Source: an uncultured Flavobacterium sp.
Lineage (GTDB): Bacteria; Bacteroidota; Bacteroidia; Flavobacteriales; Flavobacteriaceae
Direction: 5' to 3'
Length of the DNA: 64,000 nt
Assembly (NCBI GenBank): GCA_937773775.1
Contig: CALJVL010000009.1
Location: 1-64,000, forward strand
This document shows, piece by piece, positions 8,862 through 16,996 of this stretch (positions are counted from its first letter, which is position 1; the number at the start of each line of letters is the position of its first letter). The translations under genes and the position numbers were made by a program. Under the pieces are notes generated by a model, which worked only from the letters and a program-made list of their open reading frames with translations, did not search any database and was not told the origin of the DNA.

Positions 8862-10198
8862 TGAAGGGTAGTATCCAGGTTTTGTTCTTGAAACTTTCAT
8901 TTTCTTTGGCTAAATTTATTTTTGAATCTATGTATTTCTGGCTTAATCTCCCGTTGAGTGCTACGTAGCTTTCTACATAAACTTCGGGAGTATTAACGCC
9001 TTCTTGTTTGTAATAATTGTGAAGGTAGTGGGCATATTCTAAGATAAAATCAGGTTGAAAAGCCATTTGTTTTTCTTGAAATACGGTTAGAAAATGGCTG
9101 TTGTTCACAACGATTTCTTTTTTTGTTACAGCATCTCTCACGGTAAAAGTCGCGTACCCCGCTTTTTCCATCAGCATCACGCGCCAGGAGAAACGAAAGC
9201 CCTCTTCACTCCAAAATAATTCATTAGGATAACACAAATATCGGAAAGGAAATAGGAGTTGAAAGGCAACAAAACAGCTGATAAAAAACACTTTAGCTTT
9301 ATAGGTGTTGTCGAAGGTTTGTACTTTTTCTTTTCCATTTTCGAATAAAATAATGCTACTCGAAAATATTTTGGCAATAAAATTCAAGGTTTTTTTGTGG
9401 AAACTAGCATCAAAGAAAATCAAGCTGCTGATGATCATTACGTACGGAAAAACACCTATTGGGAATAATATTTTAGTTAAAATGTGAAACGCCACAACTA
9501 AAATAAAACCTAACAGTCGGGTTCTTTTGTAAAGTAATAAAAATACAATTACGAGATCGTAAATGGCTCCGGTCCAACTGAAGGCATAATGCACCCAATT
9601 TTCATTTAATAACGATCCTATCAATGGCAGATTAGAATTATTGGGTAACCATATCTTAAGAGGCATTGCTTCAATAAGCCAATCTGAATTCAACTTTGCT
9701 ACTCCAGCATAAAAATAGACGATAGCCAATAGTAATTTCAGAATATCGATGTTCCAGCTGGGTATTTTTGCAAAACGCATTTTTTTATTTTTATAGGCAT
9801 CAATAGAAAAATAACAGTTTGCGGGTAAAAACAATAGTACAAAACTGATTGTGGTGATGAAGTAGTAATGATTGAGATAGGTAGTTTTATCCATTAACTC
9901 GATATAGGTAAAACTCAAGAAAAAAGTGAGAATCGCCCATTTGTATTTGTAACCAATAGCTACAAATAGTGCAGCGATACCACAGATTAGGAAAACTATA
10001 TAAGTATAATTCCCAATAGGTTTAACCCATGCAAAACCGTAATAGGTAAAATGGAATTCGGGGGGTGATATAAAATTTCTTAATCCAACCGTAAGTGGCA
10101 AAACGAATCAAACTCAAAAGCATCATTAAACCAAACGCTAGCCTATAGAAGGCTAGCGTTGCGGCTGAAGTATATTGTTTGAAATAATTTTGAATCAT
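8839..10198 (-). pseudogene. HTTM (vitamin K-dependent gamma-carboxylase-like) membrane protein, frameshifted
   Basis: The intact product would be about 452 residues with many membrane helices. The true N terminus is read from ATG 10198: MIQNYFKQYTSAATLAFYR, then AFGLMMLLSLIRFATYGW and IKKFYITP, the canonical start of the family. The remainder, from EFHFTYYGFAWVKP on, is in another frame. Removing one G from the run of six at 10060-10065 joins them exactly. HTTM proteins share a membrane domain with vitamin K-dependent carboxylases, but most bacterial members have no known reaction. The gene sits between an imelysin lipoprotein gene (48 bases upstream) and a TonB receptor gene (overlapping), an arrangement seen around imelysins in Bacteroidetes. 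It could be a real null allele, phase variation at the G6 tract, or a base-calling error. The large downstream frame is fully intact, which favours a recent event or an error. Confidence 0.85.
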
Positions 10199-10246
10199 TA
10201 CAGTAGGTACTATTTGTCAATTAATCTTTTTAGCTTTTAGATTAAA

Positions 10247-11365
10247 TTAATCTCCATCTCCATCAACGTAGTCGATAGTAATGTTTAAGGCTTGCATCAT
10301 GTCTAGTTTGATGTAGACTACATTTTGTTGCAATACATCATAAGCAGCAAGCATTTTAGAATTGTCAGTATTAATCTGGTTCGAAAAACTAGCGTTTAAT
10401 GTCGCGTTTGCACTAAGGCTTGCAGTAAACTGACTGTCGATGATAGTGCTAAGTTGTTTCCCGCTTCGCACTGCTTTAACATAGTCTAAATATGATTTTA
10501 AACCTTCGCCAGTTGTAGCGCTGTTGAAATGCTTTCCATTAAAGAAATCTTTTGACGCTTGGACAGCGGTGTTCAATAATTCTCTTGAAACATCATTCTT
10601 GTAATACGCCTCTACTTTTTCGGGGAATTTCACTCCACTAGAGAAAACACCCGCTGGAATTCCTAATTTTCCAGAGCGTACATTTTTCTCTAAATTTTTA
10701 ACAAAATTATTAGTCGTAACATTTACAGAACTACTTACAGAAGTACCACTATTAGCAATATAGGTGGCTCTGTAGCTTGAGTTCCAATCTGCTAAAACAG
10801 TATCAGCATTTGATTTTAATCGAGCAACGACATCAGTTAGGTATTTCTTATAGTTAGTAGCATTTGCATTAGTGCTATAAAAAGCAACAATAGAAGCATC
10901 TGTAGTCGCTAATCCGTTAATCATATAATCCAAAGCTGGGAATCCTTGCTTGTCTAACTGGGATAACAATGTTAAGTTGTATCCGCCAGCTGAAATATTG
11001 GCATCAATACCAGCAGCATTTGTTGGATACGTATTAGCACTTTCTTTTAAACCAATCTCTTCTGATTTTCCAAAACTATAGACAGCAACATATTGATATG
11101 CTTTGTATGCCTCTAACCAAGAAGTTCTTACCGTTAGCAAGTTGTCCTCTGATGGTGATGCGTTAAAAGCAGTGATATTAGTCGCTACTACTTTTATTTT
11201 AGTTTGGTAGTTTACATAACTAGGAATGATGATGTTATCAGCCCAGTTTGTTAAAAGTAATTTACGGTCGTAGTTACTGCCTCCTGTTGTATCTCCATTG
11301 TCGTCACTTGACGAGCAAGCGACAATAGTGATTAAAGCAGCAAAAAGTATAAATAGTTTCTTCAT
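10247..11365 (-). CDS. Imelysin-family (M75-like, IrpA-type) lipoprotein
   Basis: This 372-residue protein has a lipoprotein signal (MKKLFILFAALITIVAC) followed by an acidic linker (SSSDDNGDTT). The remainder is an all-helical imelysin domain; visible pieces are NWADNIIIPSYVNYQTKI, the second-helix segment LLTVRTSWLEAYKAYQYV, and QGFPALDYMINGL. The position corresponding to GxHxxE of the other imelysin in the window reads G-F-P-A-L-D, so this is a variant imelysin lacking the canonical His; such members are common among the imelysin-like proteins. The ATG at 11365 is chosen because it starts the signal peptide. It is preceded by DUF4856 (59 bases) and followed by the HTTM gene, in one operon. 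Imelysins are iron-regulated, surface or periplasmic proteins in other bacteria, with EfeO-like fold and unproven biochemical role. Confidence 0.88.
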   Translation of the reverse strand: MKKLFILFAALITIVACSSSDDNGDTTGGSNYDRKLLLTNWADNIIIPSYVNYQTKIKVVATNITAFNASPSEDNLLTVRTSWLEAYKAYQYVAVYSFGKSEEIGLKESANTYPTNAAGIDANISAGGYNLTLLSQLDKQGFPALDYMINGLATTDASIVAFYSTNANATNYKKYLTDVVARLKSNADTVLADWNSSYRATYIANSGTSVSSSVNVTTNNFVKNLEKNVRSGKLGIPAGVFSSGVKFPEKVEAYYKNDVSRELLNTAVQASKDFFNGKHFNSATTGEGLKSYLDYVKAVRSGKQLSTIIDSQFTASLSANATLNASFSNQINTDNSKMLAAYDVLQQNVVYIKLDMMQALNITIDYVDGDGD

Positions 11366-11424
11366 TTTAGTTTCTTTTTTGCAAAAATACAAAAGCAAAT
11401 GGTCTTGTTTGTATTTATTCTAAA

Positions 11425-12636
11425 TTAATTTACTGTGGCAGCCTGGGCAACTGTGAATCCGAATTTTGTAGCTATTTGAAGCGATATAGTATCTAATTTT
11501 GCTCCTAAAGTATCGATATCCCATAAGCCATTTGTACCACTAACCATATTGGCAAGTATGGCGTCTACTTCTGATTTTGATAAATATGGGTTGTTTGTCG
11601 CTGGATTGTTTGTGTATCTTAAAGACATGATAAATCCGTATGCTTCAGAAAGAGCATGGAATGATTTAGCTCCTTTATCAGTAACTAATTTTCCTTTTCC
11701 TTCTTGAAGATAAAATACCGCTCTTACTGCTGGCACCAATGCTAGTTTAGCTTTGATGATGTCAATTTGTGCGTCACGAGTTGCATAGTCATTGGCTACT
11801 ATTGCAGCTCTACCTTTACGAAAAGCCAAATCTAGATCAGCTGTTAAAGTACTAAAATCGACATCGGCATTCACTTGGCTAATGTAGCTTGCCCAAAATT
11901 TTGTACCATCCACACCATAAATAAAACCGTAAGCTTCATCCCAGTTGTGCTCCATTGTAGTGTAGGTTTTTCCTGTTTCTACAATTTTATTTGAATTATT
12001 TACTTTATTAGTTCCTTCGTCTAATTTATTTTCACTCAAATAGTTATTAACTACTTGATCTAGGAAACTAGCTCCCATCATACCTTTTAATAGGATTTGC
12101 TGAGGTTCTAAACCATTTGCTGCAAATAGTCGTATACTTGTTCCGTCTAAATAGAAACCTGCACTACCTGCAGCAGCATTTGCTCCTAAACTTGCTTGTT
12201 GCGCCAATGTAAATTGTGTTTCAAAGAATGCTTGAACACTTAATTTTTCAGTAGTAGTCCCACCACCTTGATATAATTCAAAATAATCTTTTGAAGCTGC
12301 TGTTTTGTCTTTTAGTTGTTTTCCAGAAGTATTCAAAACAGTACTAGAAAAAGCGTTGTTTGTGTTTGAATACATATTAGTCAAAACTGAGATGCTAGCT
12401 TGAGTTCCATCAGTAGCGGCAGTTTTTATAATATTTCCCATTTCTTCTAACATAAGTAATCGAGCACTTTGTCCTGAGAAATCTACAGTTGTTGTACTGT
12501 TTCTTTCAAATGTATAGGTGGCTGGAACAGTATAATTAGTAGTTTGGTCTTGGGTTGGCATATCATCATTGGAACATGAAGTGATTGTTAACCCTGTTAC
12601 TAATAATGTGGAGAGTAATACTTTTTTTAGTATCAT
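11425..12636 (-). CDS. DUF4856 lipoprotein
   Basis: The 403-residue protein begins with a lipoprotein signal (KKVLLSTLLVTGLTITSC). After a polar linker it has the pattern of DUF4856: YTVPATYTFERNSTTTVDFSGQ, then RLLMLEEMGN, a central MEHNWDEAYGFIYG segment, and a C-terminal SEAYGFIMSLRYTNNP. The family is largely confined to Bacteroidetes and typically lies beside imelysin genes. It opens the left-arm operon, with its own promoter at 12676-12705. Function is unknown; its constant partnership with imelysin suggests a role in the same surface process. The ATG at 12636 is clear. Confidence 0.88.
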   Translation of the reverse strand: MILKKVLLSTLLVTGLTITSCSNDDMPTQDQTTNYTVPATYTFERNSTTTVDFSGQSARLLMLEEMGNIIKTAATDGTQASISVLTNMYSNTNNAFSSTVLNTSGKQLKDKTAASKDYFELYQGGGTTTEKLSVQAFFETQFTLAQQASLGANAAAGSAGFYLDGTSIRLFAANGLEPQQILLKGMMGASFLDQVVNNYLSENKLDEGTNKVNNSNKIVETGKTYTTMEHNWDEAYGFIYGVDGTKFWASYISQVNADVDFSTLTADLDLAFRKGRAAIVANDYATRDAQIDIIKAKLALVPAVRAVFYLQEGKGKLVTDKGAKSFHALSEAYGFIMSLRYTNNPATNNPYLSKSEVDAILANMVSGTNGLWDIDTLGAKLDTISLQIATKFGFTVAQAATVN

Positions 12637-12675
12637 AATAGTTATTTATTTAGATTGAATAAGAATAATTTTGTG

Positions 12676-12705
12676 CAAATATATAGTACAATTTTGCAAT
12701 TTCAA
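12676..12705 (-). promoter_or_regulatory. Promoter of the DUF4856-imelysin-HTTM-receptor operon
   Basis: On the minus strand TTG (12705-12703) is followed after 19 bases by TATATTTG (12683-12676), a perfect flavobacterial promoter. The leader to the ATG at 12636 is about 35 bases. Confidence 0.7.
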
Positions 12706-12890
12706 AATTTTGTTTATAATATTTCTAAATAACATTTAATGTATTGATATTGATTGTTTTGAATCCTTAATTTGGGGTTAATAACGATTTAGAATAAATT
12801 ACTGACATGTGGTTTTGTAACAAATTTAAGTTGTTAAACTACTGTTTATGAGAGATTTATAACTTAAATTAAATTAAATCTAAATAAAAA

Positions 12891-12920
12891 TTGCGTATTA
12901 AAATATTCCCCATACTTTTG
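12891..12920 (+). promoter_or_regulatory. Promoter of the imelysin / di-heme oxidoreductase arm
   Basis: TTG at 12891-12893 is followed after 19 bases by TACTTTTG at 12913-12920. The ATG at 12952 follows about 25 bases past the expected start of transcription. Confidence 0.7.
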
Positions 12921-12951
12921 CTTAAACTTAATTATTCTAAATAACAATACG

Positions 12952-14121
12952 ATGAAGAAAGCACTTTTGAGAACGGCATTATTTTTATTAATTGGAGGAT
13001 TAGCCTTCTCTTGTAACAACGATAATGATGATACCGCAGATTCCAATGTTACTAAAAAACAGGTTATAGAGAACTATGCTGAAATAGCTTACGCAAATTA
13101 TAAAAAGGCTTTTGATGATGCAGTGGTTCTAGAAACGGCCATTAATACATTCGCAGCTGCACCAACTCAGGCCAATTTTGATTTGGCTAAATCCAAATGG
13201 AAGGAAGCTAGGGAGAGTTACGGAACAACTGAAGCTTTTCGCTTTGCAAATGGACCAATTGACGATGTGAATGGTCCAGAAAGTCTTATGAATGCTTGGC
13301 CTTTAGACGAAAATTATATTGATTATGTAGAAGGAGCAAGTACTTCTGGTATCATCAATGATCCAATCACTTTTCCTATTATTGATAAATCTTTTTTAGA
13401 AGCTCAAAATGAAAATGGTGGTGAGAAAAACATCAGCGTTGGTTATCATGCTATTGAATTTTTGCTTTGGGGACAAGATTTGACAGCGCCTTCTGAGAAA
13501 AAAGCAGGTCTGAGACCGTATACCGATTATGTAGTAGGAGGAACCGCAGCTAATCCTATGCGTAGAGCCGCTTATTTAAAAGTTTGTGCTGATCTGTTAA
13601 CGGATCATTTGGATTATATGGTTAACCAATGGAAAGTTGACGGTCCTTATAGAAAAGTTTTTCTAGGCTTACTAGATGACCAAGCAATAAAAAACATTTA
13701 CTTGGGAATCACAACTCTTGTATCAGCAGAATTGCCTGTGGAGCGTATGGATGTTGCTTTAGGAAATGCAAACCAAGAAGATGAACATTCTTGTTTTAGT
13801 GATAATACTCACAGAGATATTGCACTTAATCTACAAGGTGTAATCAATGTATACTACGGGAAATATGGAGCAATTGACGGCGCTTCTTTAGAAGATTTAG
13901 TAAAGCAAGCAAATGTTGACATTTATAATGATACTGATGTTGCGGTAAACGCTTCTTTAACTAAAGTAGCAGCAATATTAACTCCTTTTGACTTAGCTAT
14001 TTCTGGTGGCTTAGATTCTACTGAAGGTGCCAAAGTCAGAGTGGCGGTTTTAGCACTTAAGAATTTAGGGGCTAATCTATTGGCAGGAGCTGTAAAAATT
14101 GGAATTATCGTTAACGGATAA
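12952..14121 (+). CDS. Imelysin (IrpA/M75 family) lipoprotein with intact GxHxxE motif
   Basis: The 389-residue protein carries a lipoprotein signal with Cys at residue 21 (LLIGGLAFSC). Its imelysin core shows FDDAVVLETAINTFAAAPTQ, the helix KWKEARESYGTTEAFRF, GPIDDVNGPESLMNAWPL, and GYHAIEFLLWGQD at residues 164-176. The GxHxxE signature is G164-x-H166-x-x-E169, close to that of IrpA and of the EfeO domain, where it has been proposed to bind metal. It diverges from a second, variant imelysin on the other arm and is followed after 60 bases by a di-heme oxidoreductase, although a terminator-like hairpin lies between. The IrpA / thiol oxidoreductase pair is a recurrent arrangement in iron-regulated loci of proteobacteria and Bacteroidetes, which supports an iron-related role; biochemical function remains unproven. 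Confidence 0.93.
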   Translation: MKKALLRTALFLLIGGLAFSCNNDNDDTADSNVTKKQVIENYAEIAYANYKKAFDDAVVLETAINTFAAAPTQANFDLAKSKWKEARESYGTTEAFRFANGPIDDVNGPESLMNAWPLDENYIDYVEGASTSGIINDPITFPIIDKSFLEAQNENGGEKNISVGYHAIEFLLWGQDLTAPSEKKAGLRPYTDYVVGGTAANPMRRAAYLKVCADLLTDHLDYMVNQWKVDGPYRKVFLGLLDDQAIKNIYLGITTLVSAELPVERMDVALGNANQEDEHSCFSDNTHRDIALNLQGVINVYYGKYGAIDGASLEDLVKQANVDIYNDTDVAVNASLTKVAAILTPFDLAISGGLDSTEGAKVRVAVLALKNLGANLLAGAVKIGIIVNG

Positions 14122-14140
14122 TTTAAAAGATGTTTAATTT

Positions 14141-14169
14141 AAAGTGCTCTTTTTTAAGGGCACTTTTTT
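14141..14169 (+). terminator. Partial terminator or attenuator between imelysin and di-heme genes
   Basis: AAAGTGC at 14141-14147 pairs with GGGCACTT, followed by T6 ending at 14169. The next gene starts 13 bases later, so some read-through or a separate promoter is needed. Confidence 0.6.
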
Positions 14170-14181
14170 CTGTTTTATAAA

Positions 14182-15582
14182 ATGAAGAATAGTATAAAGA
14201 TTTTATTTTTGTTGGTTAGCTTTCAATTTTACAGCTGTAGTAGCTCGGATGACAAGTATATTGCATTAGTTGCTGAGGAAGGAGAGCAATATTCTGGTGG
14301 TGAAACTACTTTTTTTAATGCCACCGAAGAAGCTTTTGGTTTTTCGGCGCCTAATCTGACCTTTGATGAGCAAAGCGATTTCGGTATTGGGAACTCTTTT
14401 TTTAGACAAAGTTGGGTTACAGCTCCGTCATCAACGACTGCTCGCGATGGTTTAGGACCTTTTTTTAATGCAGTTTCCTGTTCTAGTTGTCACTTTAAAG
14501 ATGGTAGAGGTAGAGCGCCATTGTTCGACGGTGAGACTGCGCACGGTTTATTGTTGCGATTGAGTATTTCTGGTGTCAACAGCAATGGCAGTTCTTTTCA
14601 GGATCCTATTTATGGCGGACAATTGCAAGACAATGCTATTTTAGGACAAACAGTAAAAGGGAAGTTTACTGTTGTTTATCAGGACGTTACGGAGATATTA
14701 GCAGATGGAACTGTTGTGGTTCTTAGAAGACCAACGTACCAAATTAATAATTTAGGATACGGAGCTTTAGCTTCAGATGTTAAAATTTCTCCTAGAGTAG
14801 CGAATCAAATGGTGGGTTTAGGTTTACTGGAAGCTGTCGATGAAACTACATTATTGGCTTATGCTGATGCAAATGATAGAAATAACGATGGGATTTCTGG
14901 AAAACCAAATTATGTATATGATGTGGCTACCAATTCTGAAAAAATGGGAAGATTTGGTTGGAAAGCCAATCAGCCAAATGTTCGTCAACAAGTGGCGGCA
15001 GCTTTTTCGGGTGATATCGGAATTACATCGTCTTTGTTTCCCAATGAAAATTGCCCTCCTGGCGTAGACTGTAATTCAATTCCCAACGGAGGTTCTCCTG
15101 AAATAACCGATGCTAATTTGAATAAGGTTGCTTTGTATTCTAGTACACTTGCGGTGCCAGGTAGAAGGAATTATACAGAGCAAAATGTATTGGAAGGGAA
15201 AAAAATATTCGAAACCATTAACTGCACAACTTGCCATATTCCGAAAATGAAAACTGGAAACACGCATGCTATTGTTGCTTTACGCAATCAAACCATTCGT
15301 CCCTATACTGATTTATTATTGCATGATATGGGACAAGGTTTAGCAGATAATGCTCCTGATTTTGAAGCTTCGGCTAGTGAATGGAGAACGCAGGCTTTAT
15401 GGGGAATAGGTTTGATTAATACCGTAAATAAGCATACTAATTTATTGCATGACGGTAGAGCCAGGAATGTAACGGAAGCCATTTTGTGGCATGGTGGCGA
15501 AGCAGAAAAGGCTAAAAATAGTTTTAAAGAATTGGCAACGATTCAAAGAAATCAATTATTAGAATTTATAAATTCACTTTAA
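14182..15582 (+). CDS. Di-heme oxidoreductase (thiol oxidoreductase-like) lipoprotein
   Basis: This 466-residue protein belongs to the DHOR / CxxCxxC-type family of di-heme cytochrome c relatives. It has a lipoprotein signal (ILFLLVSFQFYSC). The first heme site is C100-S-S-C103-H104 in AVSCSSCHFKDGRG; the second is C348-T-T-C351-H352 in INCTTCHIPKMKTG. A likely distal region with LLLHDMGQGLADNAPDFE and LLHDGRARNVTEAILWHGGE completes the fold. The family resembles MauG- and peroxidase-type di-heme enzymes. It is presumably exported and acts at the outer membrane or in the periplasm. It sits in the same arm as an imelysin gene, an association seen repeatedly in iron-regulated loci, where it may help in redox release of iron. 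That role is an inference. Confidence 0.9.
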   Translation: MKNSIKILFLLVSFQFYSCSSSDDKYIALVAEEGEQYSGGETTFFNATEEAFGFSAPNLTFDEQSDFGIGNSFFRQSWVTAPSSTTARDGLGPFFNAVSCSSCHFKDGRGRAPLFDGETAHGLLLRLSISGVNSNGSSFQDPIYGGQLQDNAILGQTVKGKFTVVYQDVTEILADGTVVVLRRPTYQINNLGYGALASDVKISPRVANQMVGLGLLEAVDETTLLAYADANDRNNDGISGKPNYVYDVATNSEKMGRFGWKANQPNVRQQVAAAFSGDIGITSSLFPNENCPPGVDCNSIPNGGSPEITDANLNKVALYSSTLAVPGRRNYTEQNVLEGKKIFETINCTTCHIPKMKTGNTHAIVALRNQTIRPYTDLLLHDMGQGLADNAPDFEASASEWRTQALWGIGLINTVNKHTNLLHDGRARNVTEAILWHGGEAEKAKNSFKELATIQRNQLLEFINSL

Positions 15583-15599
15583 TTAGACTGTTGCATAAA

Positions 15600-15633
15600 A
15601 AAAAGGGATTCTGTCATCAGAATCCCTTTTTTT
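15600..15633. terminator. Bidirectional terminator
   Basis: AAAAGGGATTCTG at 15601-15613 pairs with CAGAATCCCTTTT at 15618-15630 around a TCAT loop, flanked by A- and T-runs. It serves the di-heme gene and the small minus-strand gene at 15642. Confidence 0.9.
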
Positions 15634-15641
15634 GTTCAGAA

Positions 15642-15788
15642 CTATGATTCGCATTCTTCTAATATTAATTCTTCTTCTAGGATTTTTGTTTTAGGTGTAG
15701 TGTCAACATTAAAGTGTGTTTCTGCTAATTTTTTATATTCCTGTTGCAATTTTTCAATTTCATTCGTCTCTTTCAATAAACCAATCAT
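15642..15788 (-). CDS. Small acidic helical protein, similar to the Lacal_2735 family
   Basis: This is a 48-residue frame starting at ATG 15788 that reads MIGLLKETNEIEKLQQEY, then KKLAETHFNVDTTPKTKI and an acidic tail (LEEELILEECES). The start MxGLxK followed by a heptad-like EIEKLQQEYKKL matches the short flavobacterial Lacal_2735-type proteins (typically M-F-G-L-F-K then E-x-L-x-x-K-Y-x-K-L). The protein is charged, likely helical and cytoplasmic, of unknown function. The frame ends 9 bases from a strong terminator, as expected for a real gene. Its upstream region is shared with the divergent alpha/beta hydrolase. Confidence 0.55.
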   Translation of the reverse strand: MIGLLKETNEIEKLQQEYKKLAETHFNVDTTPKTKILEEELILEECES

Positions 15789-15853
15789 AACTTGTAATTT
15801 TTCTGCAAATTTACGATTTAGAATGTTAAAATAGATATTATAATTTGTTAAGA

Positions 15854-15883
15854 TTGGAATTTGGAATTTAAGTACTATTTTTG
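15854..15883 (+). promoter_or_regulatory. Promoter of the alpha/beta hydrolase
   Basis: TTG at 15854-15856 is followed after 19 bases by TATTTTTG at 15876-15883. The GTG start at 15893 lies about where transcription should begin, so the mRNA would have a leader of only a few bases. Confidence 0.6.
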
Positions 15884-15892
15884 TAGAAAAAA

Positions 15893-16678
15893 GTGATTAA
15901 TTATACCATATACGAAAATCCGGATACTGACCAATGGGTGACTTTTGTCCATGGAGCTGGAGGTAGTTCATCTATCTGGTTTAAACAAATCAGGGATTTT
16001 AAAAAACAGTATAATGTGTTGTTGTTAGACTTACGCGGTCATGGTGAATCTAAAACTACCTTAAAAACAGCATTTAAACAAAAATATACCTTTTCGGCTT
16101 TAGCCAATGATATTCACGAAGTATTAGATTTCCTTGAAATTAGTAAATCACATTTTGTAGGTATATCAATGGGAACAATACTAATCAGACAATTAGCAGA
16201 GATGTATCCAGATCGAGTGCAAAGCATGATCCTTGGTGGTGCTATCTTAAAAATGAATTTCCGCTCCCAGATATTGATGCGTTTGGGCAACCTGTTCAAA
16301 TACGTATTGCCTTATTTGATTTTATACAAGCTCTTTGCCTTTGTTATCATGCCTAAAAAAAGTCACAGACAATCGCGTTTGCTTTTTATAAACGAGGCTA
16401 AAAAATTATATCAAAAAGAATTTATTAAATGGTTTAAGCTCACTGTTGAGATTAACCCTGTTCTTAAATGGTTTCGTCAGGTAGAATTGAACATACCTAC
16501 ACTATACGTTATGGGAGAAGAAGATTATATGTTCTTACCATCAGTTAGAAATGTGGTTGCTAATCACTATAAATCTTCTAAACTAGTTGTAATTCAAAAC
16601 TGTGGACATGTTGTAAATGTGGAACAGCCAAATGTCTTTAATGCTGCGGTTCTTTCTTTTATAAAGACAGCACAATAA
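15893..16678 (+). CDS. Alpha/beta hydrolase
   Basis: The 261-residue protein has the usual alpha/beta-hydrolase order. The oxyanion loop is in VHGAGGSSSIW (about 22-32), followed by VLLLDLRGHGES. The nucleophile elbow is GISMG, with Ser near residue 90. The acid is in VMGEEDYMF, and the general-base His is in NCGHVVNVEQP. No signal peptide is present, so it is cytoplasmic. The substrate cannot be told; the cap region (LYKLFAFVIMPKKSHRQSR) is hydrophobic. The GTG at 15893 is preferred because it matches the length and start (MINYTIYEN) of flavobacterial homologues I recall, and because the promoter ends immediately upstream. It stands alone. Confidence 0.85.
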   Translation: MINYTIYENPDTDQWVTFVHGAGGSSSIWFKQIRDFKKQYNVLLLDLRGHGESKTTLKTAFKQKYTFSALANDIHEVLDFLEISKSHFVGISMGTILIRQLAEMYPDRVQSMILGGAILKMNFRSQILMRLGNLFKYVLPYLILYKLFAFVIMPKKSHRQSRLLFINEAKKLYQKEFIKWFKLTVEINPVLKWFRQVELNIPTLYVMGEEDYMFLPSVRNVVANHYKSSKLVVIQNCGHVVNVEQPNVFNAAVLSFIKTAQ

Positions 16679-16682
16679 AAAA

Positions 16683-16706
16683 TGCCGACATCCTAAAATG
16701 CCGGCA
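16683..16706 (+). terminator. Weak terminator after the hydrolase
   Basis: TGCCGACAT and ATGCCGGCA can pair with one mismatch around a 6-base loop. The following T-run is poor. Confidence 0.4.
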
Positions 16707-16996
16707 GTTCTTTAACTAACCAAAACCAAATAATAAATAACCAGTTTATTACTCTGCAAAGATCATCTTTTTCTTCGCTTGTATCTGTTAAGGGTTTGTT
16801 ATTTGTTTGTTGTACAAAAGTTAAGATTTTTAATTTTAATCCTTCGGAACGGTATTTTAGGTCTTGGAATTCAGTTGTTTGAAGTAAAATAATGTGGTTT
16901 AACGCCCTACTTTTTATAAAGTATAGTCCAATTATTGTCAGTTTTTAATTAGAATTAAATTGTTTTATTGCTATCCAATTAGAGTCTGTTATTCTA
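16707..16996. other. Intergenic stretch between hydrolase and purU
   Basis: AT-rich, no gene or RNA recognised. It separates two convergent genes. Confidence 0.5.

Larger units (their letters stand above)
12637..12951. other. Divergent regulatory region of the imelysin locus
   Basis: The 315-base gap holds two divergent promoters, each with a perfect TTG-N19-TAnnTTTG layout. The word TTATTCTAAA occurs near 12932 and its reverse complement near 12787; it lies close to the plus-strand start and could be an operator half-site. The gap is AT-rich with no gene. Confidence 0.6.

Noticed and set aside
10134..10160. Perfect 11-base inverted repeat (AACGCTAGCCT / AGGCTAGCGTT) that looked like a terminator in the gap upstream of the HTTM frame
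   Set aside because: It lies inside the true HTTM N-terminal coding sequence (codons for L-A-F-Y-R-L-A), so it is probably a by-product of codons and not a regulatory hairpin.
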